This document shows positions 43,815-53,351 of a stretch of DNA of 54,420 bases, one piece after another (position 1 is the first letter of the stretch; each line of letters begins with the position of its first letter). The position numbers and the translations under genes were made by a program. The stretch is from the NCBI GenBank assembly GCA_028279945.1, contig JANQMT010000211.1:1-54420 (forward strand), read 5' to 3'. Origin of the DNA: JAKSCF01 sp028279945 (lineage in GTDB: Bacteria > Bacillota > Clostridia > Peptostreptococcales > JAAYPU01). The notes under the pieces are model-generated. The model saw only the letters and a program-made list of their open reading frames with translations, was not told the DNA's origin and searched no databases.

Positions 43815-43906
43815 AAGTAACTTATATTAAACCCAAAAAAGAGAAGAACCCAATAAAAAAAATTATTGAAAAAGTAATAGGCAAAAAGAAGGACAGCAGT
43901 AAGTAA
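43811..43906 (+). CDS. 31-residue lysine-rich small protein (M2)
   Basis: A short frame starting in an ATGA overlap with the upstream gene and ending at TAA 43904-43906: MKVTYIKPKKEKNPIKKIIE, then KVIGKKKDSSK. It is strongly basic, with 14 lysines. Coupling to a real gene and the clean termination 10 bases before a hairpin support translation. Similar tiny basic proteins follow the XkdU region in other clostridial prophages, but the function is unknown. Confidence 0.5.
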   Translation: MKVTYIKPKKEKNPIKKIIEKVIGKKKDSSK

Positions 43907-43915
43907 ACTTAGTAG

Positions 43916-43937
43916 GGAACGGTTTCTTTGCCGTTCC
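43916..43937 (+). terminator. Hairpin before the M2 fibre genes
   Basis: GGAACGG (43916-43922) pairs with CCGTTCC (43931-43937), 7 bp with an 8-base loop, followed by GATTTTCC. Possible partial terminator lowering fibre expression. Third member of the GGAACGG hairpin family. Confidence 0.5.
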
Positions 43938-43989
43938 GATTTTCCATACCTTAGACATTAATATACCCTAACAGAAAGGAGTGAGCACT

Positions 43990-46900
43990 ATGGCAAGTAA
44001 CACACCAAACCTACATTTATACAAAAAAAACCCTATAGAAGATCAGAATGACACCTTTAATATTGACACCATGCTTAATAACAATTGGGATAAAATAGAT
44101 GATGCCATAGGTGATATTCAGAACGAATTATCATCAGATAGTATAAAAACGACCTATGAATCCAATATCAATACCAATGCGTTTACAGATATAGAAAAAA
44201 GCAAGCTGGCTGGTGTTGAAGCTAATGCAAATAACTACCATCACCCAGCAACACATCCGGCATCAATGATTAATGAAGAAACCAATCGAAAGTTTATCAC
44301 CGACTCAGAGAAAACGAAATTAGCAGGTATAGAATCAGGTGCTGAAGTCAACAACCTATCTGATGCTAATGCGGCAGATTTAACTGATGGAGGAGACAGC
44401 TCGTTGCATTATCATTCCAATGATAGAAATAGAGCAAACCATACAGGATCACAATTAGCATCCACCATCAGCAACTTTTTTTCTACAGTGAGAGGGACAG
44501 TTTTAACAGGATTATCCACTGCTACCAACTCTGCAATAACCGCAACCGATAGTTTGCTTTCTGCATTAGGAAAATTGCAAGCACAGATTACATCATTAGA
44601 AACCAGTAAACTAGATGTTGATGCTAATGCAGCATCGGCCAGTAAGCTTAAAACAGCCAGAACCATATCTCTAACAGGTGACGTAACAGGCAGTGTATCC
44701 TTTGATGGAAGTGCCAATAAAACAATAACTACGACGGTAGCTAATGACAGCCATACCCATGACAGCAGGTATTATACTGAATCTGAAATGAATACAAAAT
44801 TGGGTGCAAAATCAGATACTAACCATAACCACAATGGTGTATATGAGCCAGCTAATTCTAACATATTTAAAAAACTAGCAGATATCGGATCAGGTATAGA
44901 TATTAATACCATTACAGCGGATGGCTATTATCATCAAAACTCTAATGCAAGTGCAGCAGCAGGAACTAATTACCCTGTAGACTATGCAGGTATGTTAACC
45001 GTTAAAACAGATGGTGACATGGTTTATCAGACATACCAAGTATATAACTCAGGAGAAATCTGGACACGTTCTAAATACAATAGCATTTGGTATTCTTGGC
45101 GAAAAGTCTGGGATTCTTTAAATGATGGTACCGGTAGCGGCTTAGATTCAGATAAATTAGATGGACAACATGGAAGTTACTACTTAAACATGGACAACAT
45201 GGGTGAATCTTCTACGAAGAAGGTCATGACAAACTCAGAGAGAACAAAACTAGCAGGCATACAAACAGGAGCACAAGTTAACAGGAGCATAAGTGACAGT
45301 GTAACGTCTACCGGCAGTACAACCGCAGCAAGCTCCAATGCAGTAAAAACAGCTTATGACAAAGGTGTACAAGCATTGGATACTGCTAATACCAAATTGA
45401 ACAGTTCTGGAGGTACAATAACAGGTGATTTAAGTGTCCAAGGTGATATTAAATTGACATCCAGTGATTCAATGGTTATTGGATCAGAGGGTAATGATTA
45501 CATAAAGTTTAATCCCAGTACGGATGCATTAGAAGTTTATTCTAATACTACCAAAACCCTTGAGGTCTCTGAAAGTACCATAAAATATGAAGGTAATGAT
45601 ATTTGGCATGCAGGAAATGGCGGCAGTGGCAGTGGCTTAGATGCGGATGTTGTTGATGGGAAACACGCAAGTGGAACCTTAAATACCGCAGAAAAAACCA
45701 ACCTAGTCAATGCCATCAATGAAGTGAATTCTAAAACAACAGCCTTAGAGAGTGAAATATCCAATAACATTAATCAACAATCTTTAACCTTAACCAATGC
45801 TGACCCAACACAGCATATTACCTCAAAACAGAATTGTGGAGTGGATGTTGAGATTGGTGGGGAGATGGTTGTGAATTTGCTTGGAGATTGTGGAAGCTTT
45901 AAAAATGACAGTAATGGGGATGGCGTTGCTGATGGATGGACTGGATGGTTAAGAGGAGCTATTCCTACTATTGATAATGGCAGACAGAAAATAGAAACTA
46001 CAATAGGAGATACTTCAATAGATAGATACTTAGAAGTCATTAATGCCTTAGAGGAAAATAAATATTATTTTGCTCAATGTAGAGTAGAGACTGTTGGCCA
46101 AACTAGTGTTGCACGTTTGAGAATGTTGCATGGTGGTTTAATAAATGATTATTCTAATGTAATTACAGGAAACAATGAAGGGTTTCTAACTGTAAAGTTT
46201 AATGTTGATGATGTAAATGACTGGAATGCAGTAAGGTTTGAAAATAGGACTCCTGTTGGTGATATTGGGGGAACTCTTTTTAGTAATTATATGCTTATAG
46301 AAATTACATTTGACGAATACAACAACCTAACAGTAGACCAACTCCTAGCCAAATACCCTTACACTAATTCAGCTCAACCCTTACTTAACCCTATGGTTGA
46401 AGTGTGTGGGAAGAATAGATTTAAAGAAACTATGAACGCTTTCAGAGGTTATTATGATGTGAATGGCAATAAGTATGTAACATCGGGAGAAAATTGGGTA
46501 AAGATTGATGGCGGCTATAAAACTTCAGATGGTGCAAATGGTTTAGTATTAAATGACCCGATATTAGTAAAAGGCGGAGGAACGTATACATTAAATTTAA
46601 ATTCCAATCAATCTTCTAAAGGGTATTCGGTATATCAGTGGGATGAAGATTACAAATGGGTAGGCAGACAAACGGATATTACATGTGGTAATCCTATAAC
46701 GTTATACGCAGATACTAAATATATACGAATCCAAATTTATTCAAATACTACCATGACTAATACTGAATTTACAAACATTCAACTAGAACAAGGTACAACC
46801 CCAACCCCATACGAACCCTACAAAGGCGGCCAAATCATATTCCCTACTGAACTAGCTAAAATCAACACCTATCAAGACAAATTGACTTATAAAGATGGTG

Positions 46901-48216
46901 TGGCAAAGGTGGATAGGGAAGTTAAACATGTGGTGTTAGATGGGAGTGCAAACTTAGCTTACAATAGTGGATTGGGATTGGATGCTGTTGGATATAAAAG
47001 GATAATACTAATAAACGAACAAAAAGCTATGAATATAGATGATGTAATTATTTCAAAATATGATGGAATTATCCTTAAAAATGATCAGACTACTTCAATG
47101 TCGGATAGTTTTGCGGTTAATAGTGGCGACTTATTTGTTATGTTTATTGCTATTTCTGACACCGACTCAGGATGGGGAGAAGATTACGACCCACTACCAG
47201 AAGAAATTAAGGCGTATTTTAATGGGTGGATAATGTGTAATGCTGATGTATGGGGTACAAATTATGAACCTTTTAACAATCTTGGCAATAAAGGGTGGGT
47301 AAAAAGATATTGTGGTCAAGGCTCAAAAATGGGCGGTAATTCACTTATTGGTGATTTGGTTGCAGGGTCAAATACAACAACTTTACCAACAACAATAAAT
47401 GATATGGGATATACACCTTACCAACTTTACTACGCCCTACAAAATCCTGTCCAAGAAGAAATACTACCCATCACCTTAGGTGATGGTGTCAACTTAGTAG
47501 AAGGACAGAATACATTGACGGTTAAGAGTGGGGTTGTGTGGGAGAAGGCTAAAGTATATTATGACTCTGCGACTCAACAATATCAAATAAACAGATTAAA
47601 TACTTCGCCAAGTTCTGCTACAGATTATACAGCTAAACACTTGATTGATATTATAAAGATTGTTAGCGATGATGGCACAATCATTAAAACATCAGACTTA
47701 GAAAATTGGTTGTATGGAGACGTGTTTAATTCAGATTGGAATGGATTTTTTGCAACAAAACTGAAAGTGCAATATGAAAGCGATAATGCCACCTACTACG
47801 TCATATACCAAGTCCTCCAAGAAGACTACAATTGCCAAGTACAAGAGGTGGAGGTAAGTTATGAGGATAATATAAGAGGGGCATTGAATGAGGTTGTAGA
47901 AGAAGTGGCAAATGTACAACAAGATATTTCTAATTTACAGCTAAGGAGTATTGACACAAATATTAAAGGTAATGGAGAGAGCGTTGAGTCTGAATATGCA
48001 GAGGCTATATTTTCTTCTAGTTCAACTGGTTCAAAAATTATCACATTTAAAAAAGCCTTTAGAAAACCACCTAAAGTTTTAACGGTTAGTCAAAGTTATA
48101 ATTATTTAGCTTCTCCAACTGAAATTACAACAACAGGATTTACTTTAAGTGCTAGAAAAGCAGATAACTCACCAGTAACATATAACTTACCTTGTTATTG
48201 GATAGCAATAGGGTAA
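43990..48216 (+). CDS. Giant mosaic tail fibre 1 (M2)
   Basis: A 1408-residue fibre. ATG 43990 is used (AAAGGAG at 43976-43982; the in-frame GTG at 43981 overlaps it). N-terminus NTPNLHLYKKNPIEDQNDTF anchors it to the baseplate. The shaft has HPATHPASMINEE and EKTKLAGIESGAEVNN repeats, a GGTITGDLSVQGDI beta-helix region and a DIWHAGNGG motif. From about nt 45769 on, it alternates conserved blocks (NCGVDVEIGGEMVVNLLG, LLNPMVEVCGKN, YEPYKGGQIIFPTELAKI, GDGVNLVEGQNTL, YQVLQEDYNCQVQEVE) with segments unlike the other fibres. It ends in a beta-rich tip (KPPKVLTVSQSYNYLA). Probably receptor binding. Confidence 0.85.
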   Translation: MASNTPNLHLYKKNPIEDQNDTFNIDTMLNNNWDKIDDAIGDIQNELSSDSIKTTYESNINTNAFTDIEKSKLAGVEANANNYHHPATHPASMINEETNRKFITDSEKTKLAGIESGAEVNNLSDANAADLTDGGDSSLHYHSNDRNRANHTGSQLASTISNFFSTVRGTVLTGLSTATNSAITATDSLLSALGKLQAQITSLETSKLDVDANAASASKLKTARTISLTGDVTGSVSFDGSANKTITTTVANDSHTHDSRYYTESEMNTKLGAKSDTNHNHNGVYEPANSNIFKKLADIGSGIDINTITADGYYHQNSNASAAAGTNYPVDYAGMLTVKTDGDMVYQTYQVYNSGEIWTRSKYNSIWYSWRKVWDSLNDGTGSGLDSDKLDGQHGSYYLNMDNMGESSTKKVMTNSERTKLAGIQTGAQVNRSISDSVTSTGSTTAASSNAVKTAYDKGVQALDTANTKLNSSGGTITGDLSVQGDIKLTSSDSMVIGSEGNDYIKFNPSTDALEVYSNTTKTLEVSESTIKYEGNDIWHAGNGGSGSGLDADVVDGKHASGTLNTAEKTNLVNAINEVNSKTTALESEISNNINQQSLTLTNADPTQHITSKQNCGVDVEIGGEMVVNLLGDCGSFKNDSNGDGVADGWTGWLRGAIPTIDNGRQKIETTIGDTSIDRYLEVINALEENKYYFAQCRVETVGQTSVARLRMLHGGLINDYSNVITGNNEGFLTVKFNVDDVNDWNAVRFENRTPVGDIGGTLFSNYMLIEITFDEYNNLTVDQLLAKYPYTNSAQPLLNPMVEVCGKNRFKETMNAFRGYYDVNGNKYVTSGENWVKIDGGYKTSDGANGLVLNDPILVKGGGTYTLNLNSNQSSKGYSVYQWDEDYKWVGRQTDITCGNPITLYADTKYIRIQIYSNTTMTNTEFTNIQLEQGTTPTPYEPYKGGQIIFPTELAKINTYQDKLTYKDGVAKVDREVKHVVLDGSANLAYNSGLGLDAVGYKRIILINEQKAMNIDDVIISKYDGIILKNDQTTSMSDSFAVNSGDLFVMFIAISDTDSGWGEDYDPLPEEIKAYFNGWIMCNADVWGTNYEPFNNLGNKGWVKRYCGQGSKMGGNSLIGDLVAGSNTTTLPTTINDMGYTPYQLYYALQNPVQEEILPITLGDGVNLVEGQNTLTVKSGVVWEKAKVYYDSATQQYQINRLNTSPSSATDYTAKHLIDIIKIVSDDGTIIKTSDLENWLYGDVFNSDWNGFFATKLKVQYESDNATYYVIYQVLQEDYNCQVQEVEVSYEDNIRGALNEVVEEVANVQQDISNLQLRSIDTNIKGNGESVESEYAEAIFSSSSTGSKIITFKKAFRKPPKVLTVSQSYNYLASPTEITTTGFTLSARKADNSPVTYNLPCYWIAIG

Positions 48217-48261
48217 TTGAATTTAAGTGTATATTGGACCTAACCGAAAGGAGTGCTTCAC

Positions 48262-51200
48262 ATGGCGACAAACACGCCAAACATAAATTTATATAAAAAA
48301 AATCCAATACAAGACTACAACGAGACCTTTAACATAGATACTATGCTCAACGAAAACTGGGACAAAATAGATGATACTGTAGGTGATATTCAAAATGAAT
48401 TAACATCAGATAGTATAAAAGCGACCTATGAATCCAATAGCAATACCAATGTATTTACAGATACCGAGAAAAGTAAACTAGCTGGCATAGAATCAGGTGC
48501 TGAAGTTAACAACCTATCTGATGCTAATGCGACAGATTTAACTGATGGAGGAGACAGTTCATTGCATTATCATTCCAATGATAAAAATAGAGCAAACCAT
48601 ACAGGATCACAATTAGCATCTACCATTAGCAACTTTTTTTCTACAGTGAGAGGGACAGTCTTAACAGGACTATCCACTGCTACCAACTCTGCAATAACTG
48701 CAACTGATAGTTTGCTTTCTGCATTTGGAAAATTGCAAGCACAGATTACATCATTAGGAACCAGTAAATTGGATGTTGATGCTAATGCAGCATCAGCCAG
48801 TAAGCTTAAAACTGCCAGAATCATAGCTCTAACAGGTGAAGTAACAGGCAGCGTATCCTTTGATGGAAGTGCTAATAAAACAATAAATACTACGGTAGTT
48901 AATTCTAACATATTTAAAAAACAAACAGACATCGGCTCAGGTATAGACCTTAATACCATTACAGCGGATGGCTATTATCATCAAAACTCTAATGCTAGTG
49001 CAGCAGCAGGAACTAATTACCCTGTAGACTATGCAGGTATGTTAACGGTTAAAACAAATGGTGACATGGTTTATCAGACATACCAAGTATATAACTCAGG
49101 AGAAATATGGACACGTTCTAAATACAATAGCATTTGGTATTCTTGGCGAAAAGTCTGGGATTCTTTAAACGATGGTGTTGGTAGCGGCTTAGATTCAGAT
49201 AAGTTAGATGGACAACATGGAAGCTACTACTTAAATATGGACAACATGGGTGAATCTTCTACGAAGAAGGTCATGACAGATTCAGAGAGAACAAAACTAA
49301 CAGGCATACAAACAGGAGCACAAGTTAACAGGAGCATAAGTGATAGCGTAACGTCTACCAGCAGTACTACCGCAGCAAGTTCAGATGCAGTAAAAACAGC
49401 TTATGATAAAGGTGTACAAGCATTGAATATTGCCAATGCCAAACTAAACAGTTCGGGGGGTACAATAACAGGTGATTTAAGTGTCCAAGGTGATATTAAA
49501 TTGACATCCAGTGATTCAATGGTTATTGGTTCAGAAGGTAATGATTATATAAAGTTCAATCCCAGTACAGATGCATTAGAAGTTTATTCTAATAGTGCCA
49601 AAACCCTTGAGGTCTCTGAAAGTACCATAAAATATGAAGGCAATGATATTTGGCATGCAGGAAATGATGGTAATGGCAGTGGCTTAGATGCGGATGTTGT
49701 TGATGGGAAACATGCAAGTGGAACATTAAATACCGCAGAAAAAAACAATCTAGTCAATGCCATCAACGAAGTGAATTCTAAAACAACAGCTTTAGAGAAT
49801 GAACTATCCAATAACATTAACCAACAATCTTTAACTTTAACCAATGCTGATCCAACTCATCATGTAACTGCAAAGCAGAATTGTGGAGTGGATGTTGAGA
49901 TTGGTGGGGAGATGGTTGTGAATTTACTTGGGAGAGATGGGGATTGTGAAAATGTAAATAAATGGGCATTAGCATATGGCATGTCAGATGATACTTCTGA
50001 TAATTTGTATGGTAGTCAGTGCATTAAAAATACGGCTACATTAACCACCAATTATTTAGCTAAAGATGTTAACGAGGTAAAGAGTGATAAATATTATATA
50101 TTGTCAGCGAATATTAAACTTATTAGCAAAGTAAATAACTATATTTCATTAAACATATGGAATTATGGTGATTGGATAAATAGAGAGTTGGCAGTTACCA
50201 ATGATGACATAGGTGTTTGGCAGAAATTAGGGTTAGTTTTTATTGGTAGAGAAGGTGTTCGTATTTCTGTTGGTTCTCATAATTCCGCTACAGATATAAA
50301 TTATAAAACAGATGGTATCATGCTAACAGAAATTACCCAAGACGAATACAACAACCTAACAGTAGACCAACTATTAGACAAATACCCCTACACCAACTCA
50401 GCCCAACCCTTACTCAATCCTGTGGTTGAAGTGTGTGGGAAGAATTTGTTTGATGTGCCACAGAATATAAAAGCTAGTGGACTTGTTGGAGATGTTTGGT
50501 ACAATCCAGTAACGTTAGACAGAATTTATGCTGAGACTGATGGATTTAGTATAAATATTAAAAGAAATGAATCCTATTATTTTAGTGGGATGCAAATAAA
50601 AGGCAATGCTATTCAGATATTAGATACTCCATTCACAAAATTCATAGGAAACAATGCAAGTGGTTCTTGGGATAAAAATGTAGTTTATTTAAGAGTTAAA
50701 ACTGATATAAACGGAGAATTTGAATTTAAGAACCTAATGCTTGAACAAGGCACAAACCCAACCCCATACGAACCCTACAAAGGTGGGCAAATCATATTCC
50801 CTACCAAACTAGCTAAAATAGACACCTGTCAAGACAAATTGACTTATAAATATGGTGTGGCGAAAGTGGATAGAGAAGTTAAGAATGTGGTGTTGGATGG
50901 GAGTTTGGAGTGGAGTTTAAATCATAATTTTTCAGGGTTTAAAAGAGTCATTATACCAAGGCCATTGAGTTCCATAAGTTCTTTTACCCAAGATATATGT
51001 GTAAAATATGATGGGAAAATTTTAAAATTTGATGGTTTTGTTAGTACTGAAAGCGATTTGTTTTACCCAAACTCAAATGGATTTATGTTTTTAACTATAG
51101 CTGACGCTGACTCAGGATGGGGAGAAGATTACACGCCTAGCGTCGATGAGATAAAGGCGTATTTCAACGGGTGGAGAGTATCAGATGCGGCGGTAGGTGG

Positions 51201-52086
51201 CGACTCACAAATAACAACTGCAACGCCACAAGCAAACAAAGTTTGGAATAGGTTATATTGTGGTGTTGGGACACCGTACCTACTGCCTACAAATAATGTA
51301 GCTATCGTCAATGAAGTAGGAATTACAGAAAGCGCACCAACAACTATGGCAGATGGTTTTACACCTTACCAACTCTACTACGCCCTTGAAGAACCCATCC
51401 AAGAAGAAATACAACCCATCATCTTAGGTGATGGTGTCAACTTGGTTGAAGGACAGAATACATTAAAGGTCAAGAGTGGGTATGTGTGGGAGAAAGCTAA
51501 TATTAAGGGTGTATTAAGTGATACATATTTTACTTTTAACCACATTCATACGCCAGATAGCCGCCAATCATTTGATATTAAATCAATAGTTAAGATAGTA
51601 AAAGTTAAAGATAAAGATAATGTAGAATATGATGACACTAAGACTTGGGTTGTTGATATGCATGCTTTTGGTTTAGAAAGAGCGTATGTTCCAGAGGTTG
51701 ACTACGACCCACAAGCCACCTACTACGTCCTATACCAAGTCCTCCAAGAAGACTACAACTGCCAAGTACAAGAGGTAGAGGTAAGCTATGAGGATAATAT
51801 AAGAGGGGCTTTAAATGAGGCAGTGGAAGAAGTCCATAATATTCAGTCGGATGTATCGGAGTTGCAATTAGCAAATATGGATACGAATATTAAAGGGGAT
51901 GGTGAGAGAATCGAAAGAGGAAATGCTGATAGTACTGGGAATATAGTATTTGAGCATGCTTTTTTAGATGTACCTACTATTTTATTGACCCCAAAAAGCA
52001 GTACAACACCCTATGTCAGTTCTGTAACCGCAACCAGTTTTACTTTAGGAGGGGCAGGGGCTTATTGGGTAGCGGTAGGAAAATAA
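48262..52086 (+). CDS. Giant mosaic tail fibre 2 (M2)
   Basis: A 1274-residue paralogue of the preceding fibre. ATG 48262 follows AAAGGAG; the in-frame GTG at 48253 overlaps it. The first roughly 540 residues are nearly identical to fibre 1 except for two clean in-frame losses: about 38 residues between two copies of EKxKLAG (near nt 48480) and about 40 residues between two copies of the VANxx/PANSN text (near nt 48897). The C-terminal half shares the same conserved blocks, with different variable segments and a different tip ending GGAGAYWVAVGK. The two fibres may recognise different receptors, or be alternates for recombination. Confidence 0.85.
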   Translation: MATNTPNINLYKKNPIQDYNETFNIDTMLNENWDKIDDTVGDIQNELTSDSIKATYESNSNTNVFTDTEKSKLAGIESGAEVNNLSDANATDLTDGGDSSLHYHSNDKNRANHTGSQLASTISNFFSTVRGTVLTGLSTATNSAITATDSLLSAFGKLQAQITSLGTSKLDVDANAASASKLKTARIIALTGEVTGSVSFDGSANKTINTTVVNSNIFKKQTDIGSGIDLNTITADGYYHQNSNASAAAGTNYPVDYAGMLTVKTNGDMVYQTYQVYNSGEIWTRSKYNSIWYSWRKVWDSLNDGVGSGLDSDKLDGQHGSYYLNMDNMGESSTKKVMTDSERTKLTGIQTGAQVNRSISDSVTSTSSTTAASSDAVKTAYDKGVQALNIANAKLNSSGGTITGDLSVQGDIKLTSSDSMVIGSEGNDYIKFNPSTDALEVYSNSAKTLEVSESTIKYEGNDIWHAGNDGNGSGLDADVVDGKHASGTLNTAEKNNLVNAINEVNSKTTALENELSNNINQQSLTLTNADPTHHVTAKQNCGVDVEIGGEMVVNLLGRDGDCENVNKWALAYGMSDDTSDNLYGSQCIKNTATLTTNYLAKDVNEVKSDKYYILSANIKLISKVNNYISLNIWNYGDWINRELAVTNDDIGVWQKLGLVFIGREGVRISVGSHNSATDINYKTDGIMLTEITQDEYNNLTVDQLLDKYPYTNSAQPLLNPVVEVCGKNLFDVPQNIKASGLVGDVWYNPVTLDRIYAETDGFSINIKRNESYYFSGMQIKGNAIQILDTPFTKFIGNNASGSWDKNVVYLRVKTDINGEFEFKNLMLEQGTNPTPYEPYKGGQIIFPTKLAKIDTCQDKLTYKYGVAKVDREVKNVVLDGSLEWSLNHNFSGFKRVIIPRPLSSISSFTQDICVKYDGKILKFDGFVSTESDLFYPNSNGFMFLTIADADSGWGEDYTPSVDEIKAYFNGWRVSDAAVGGDSQITTATPQANKVWNRLYCGVGTPYLLPTNNVAIVNEVGITESAPTTMADGFTPYQLYYALEEPIQEEIQPIILGDGVNLVEGQNTLKVKSGYVWEKANIKGVLSDTYFTFNHIHTPDSRQSFDIKSIVKIVKVKDKDNVEYDDTKTWVVDMHAFGLERAYVPEVDYDPQATYYVLYQVLQEDYNCQVQEVEVSYEDNIRGALNEAVEEVHNIQSDVSELQLANMDTNIKGDGERIERGNADSTGNIVFEHAFLDVPTILLTPKSSTTPYVSSVTATSFTLGGAGAYWVAVGK
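48480..49880 (+). repeat. Long duplicated segment shared by the two M2 fibre genes
   Basis: This segment matches about 44320-45860 with only scattered single-base changes and one internal gap. Direct orientation means recombination could fuse the two genes or exchange their ends. Confidence 0.85.
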
Positions 52087-52179
52087 TCAAAAAAGATGGT
52101 TCTTTTTGGAACGTATATGAGCTTTACTACCAAATGACAATATAAATTTTCAAATGAATGATAATAGGAGCTGAAAGAG

Positions 52180-52656
52180 ATGATTGACTATATAGAAAAA
52201 TTGATATCAGGAAGCAAGCCGTTATGGGCTTTTTTTATTTCATTTTTGAACTACGTTTTGTTTCCTGATAAAGCCTACCAGACAGCAGCTATTGCTGTAG
52301 GAGGCGCGATTATTTTGGATATTATTACTAAATATATTGCTTTGAGTAAAGAAGCAGGGGGATATCGAAGAGCGGTTAAGAATAGGATGATTTGGTCAAA
52401 GACATTGTGGGACGGCACTAGGATTAAACTGGTGTCGTATTTAATTGTCTTTATATTAGCGGGACTGAGTTATCGGGTGACTATGCTGACACAAGTTAGC
52501 GTTTTTCTGGCTACGGTAGTGTATACGGTGATATTTTTACGTGAGGCTCAGTCTATTTTAGAGAATTTATGCGAAGCAGGGGCTGATTTGAAATGGTTGT
52601 TGCTTTGGACAAAGCGAAAAGAAGAGCAGATATTGGAGAAGGAAGAAGAGGAATAA
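52180..52656 (+). CDS. Phage holin, TcdE/holin_4-like
   Basis: A 158-residue membrane protein with about three or four hydrophobic segments (about residues 15-30, 36-57, 84-100, 104-122) and an extremely acidic tail (ending EEQILEKEEEE). The pattern, including DIITKYIALSKE after the second segment, fits the phage holin family that includes TcdE-type proteins. It would form the lesion in the membrane that releases the amidase and starts lysis. ATG 52180 is preceded by GGAGCTGAAAGAG. First gene of the lysis cassette after a 93-base gap. Confidence 0.85.
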   Translation: MIDYIEKLISGSKPLWAFFISFLNYVLFPDKAYQTAAIAVGGAIILDIITKYIALSKEAGGYRRAVKNRMIWSKTLWDGTRIKLVSYLIVFILAGLSYRVTMLTQVSVFLATVVYTVIFLREAQSILENLCEAGADLKWLLLWTKRKEEQILEKEEEE

Positions 52657-52670
52657 GGTGGTGTTAAAAC

Positions 52671-53351
52671 TTGTGTCAATTTAAGCTTTTATCTATAGAC
52701 AAATTAATTAAACAACTTGATAAATATTCTTTTCAACAGTTACACATCCATCATACCTACAAACCTAGCCATAAAGATTTTGATGGGAAAAATCATATTG
52801 CTTTGCAGCAAGGTATGTATAACTATCATGTGAATCAATTGAAATGGTCTGATATTGGACAGCATGTGACGCTGATGCCTGATGGTTGGTTTGTGACAGG
52901 GAGAGATTTTTTTATGACACCTGCCAGTATAAAAGGGTGGAATAAGGGAGCATTTGCTGTTGAGATGTTAGGCAATTTTGATAAAGGACATGACTCTTTT
53001 GAAGGTGAGCAGAAGGAGAGTATGCTAAAGCTTACTCGTTATTTTATCAGTCGGTTTGGAACTGAGAGCGTTAAATTTCATAACGAAGGCCCTGGTGTAA
53101 CTAAGACTTGTCCTGGTACAAGTATTCAAAAAAAATTATTTATAGAAGAGGCTATAAAACCGGAATTGATTTTTACGGATGTAGACGCTGATAGGTGGTC
53201 GGCAAAATATATTCAAGCGGTAAAGGAATTAGGATTAATGCAGGGACATTCAGATGGTTCATTTAATCCTGAAGGTGTACTGACCAGAGAAGAAGGGGCT
53301 GTGATAATGGCTCGTTTGTATGAAAAAATAACAGGAAAGAAGGTAATATAA
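52671..53351 (+). CDS. N-acetylmuramoyl-L-alanine amidase with SLH domain (endolysin)
   Basis: A 226-residue endolysin. Start TTG 52671 follows AAGGTGGTG. Amidase_2-type catalytic domain at about residues 20-155: zinc ligands visible in HIHHT (residues 25-29), His137 in FHNEGPG and Cys147 in KTCPGTS. At about residues 172-223 is one SLH domain (FTDVDADRWSAKYIQAVKEL and GHSDGSFNPEGVLTREEGAV), which binds pyruvylated secondary cell-wall polymers in S-layer bacteria. It cleaves the bond between MurNAc and L-Ala. SLH-tagged lysins are uncommon and suggest an S-layer-bearing host. It starts 14 bases after the holin stop and abuts the next gene. Confidence 0.92.
   Translation: MCQFKLLSIDKLIKQLDKYSFQQLHIHHTYKPSHKDFDGKNHIALQQGMYNYHVNQLKWSDIGQHVTLMPDGWFVTGRDFFMTPASIKGWNKGAFAVEMLGNFDKGHDSFEGEQKESMLKLTRYFISRFGTESVKFHNEGPGVTKTCPGTSIQKKLFIEEAIKPELIFTDVDADRWSAKYIQAVKELGLMQGHSDGSFNPEGVLTREEGAVIMARLYEKITGKKVI

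Noticed and set aside
10846..52086. Diversity-generating retroelement with variable repeats in the fibres
   Set aside because: No reverse transcriptase gene, template repeat or adenine-restricted variation is visible in the window; the variable inserts differ wholesale in length and content.
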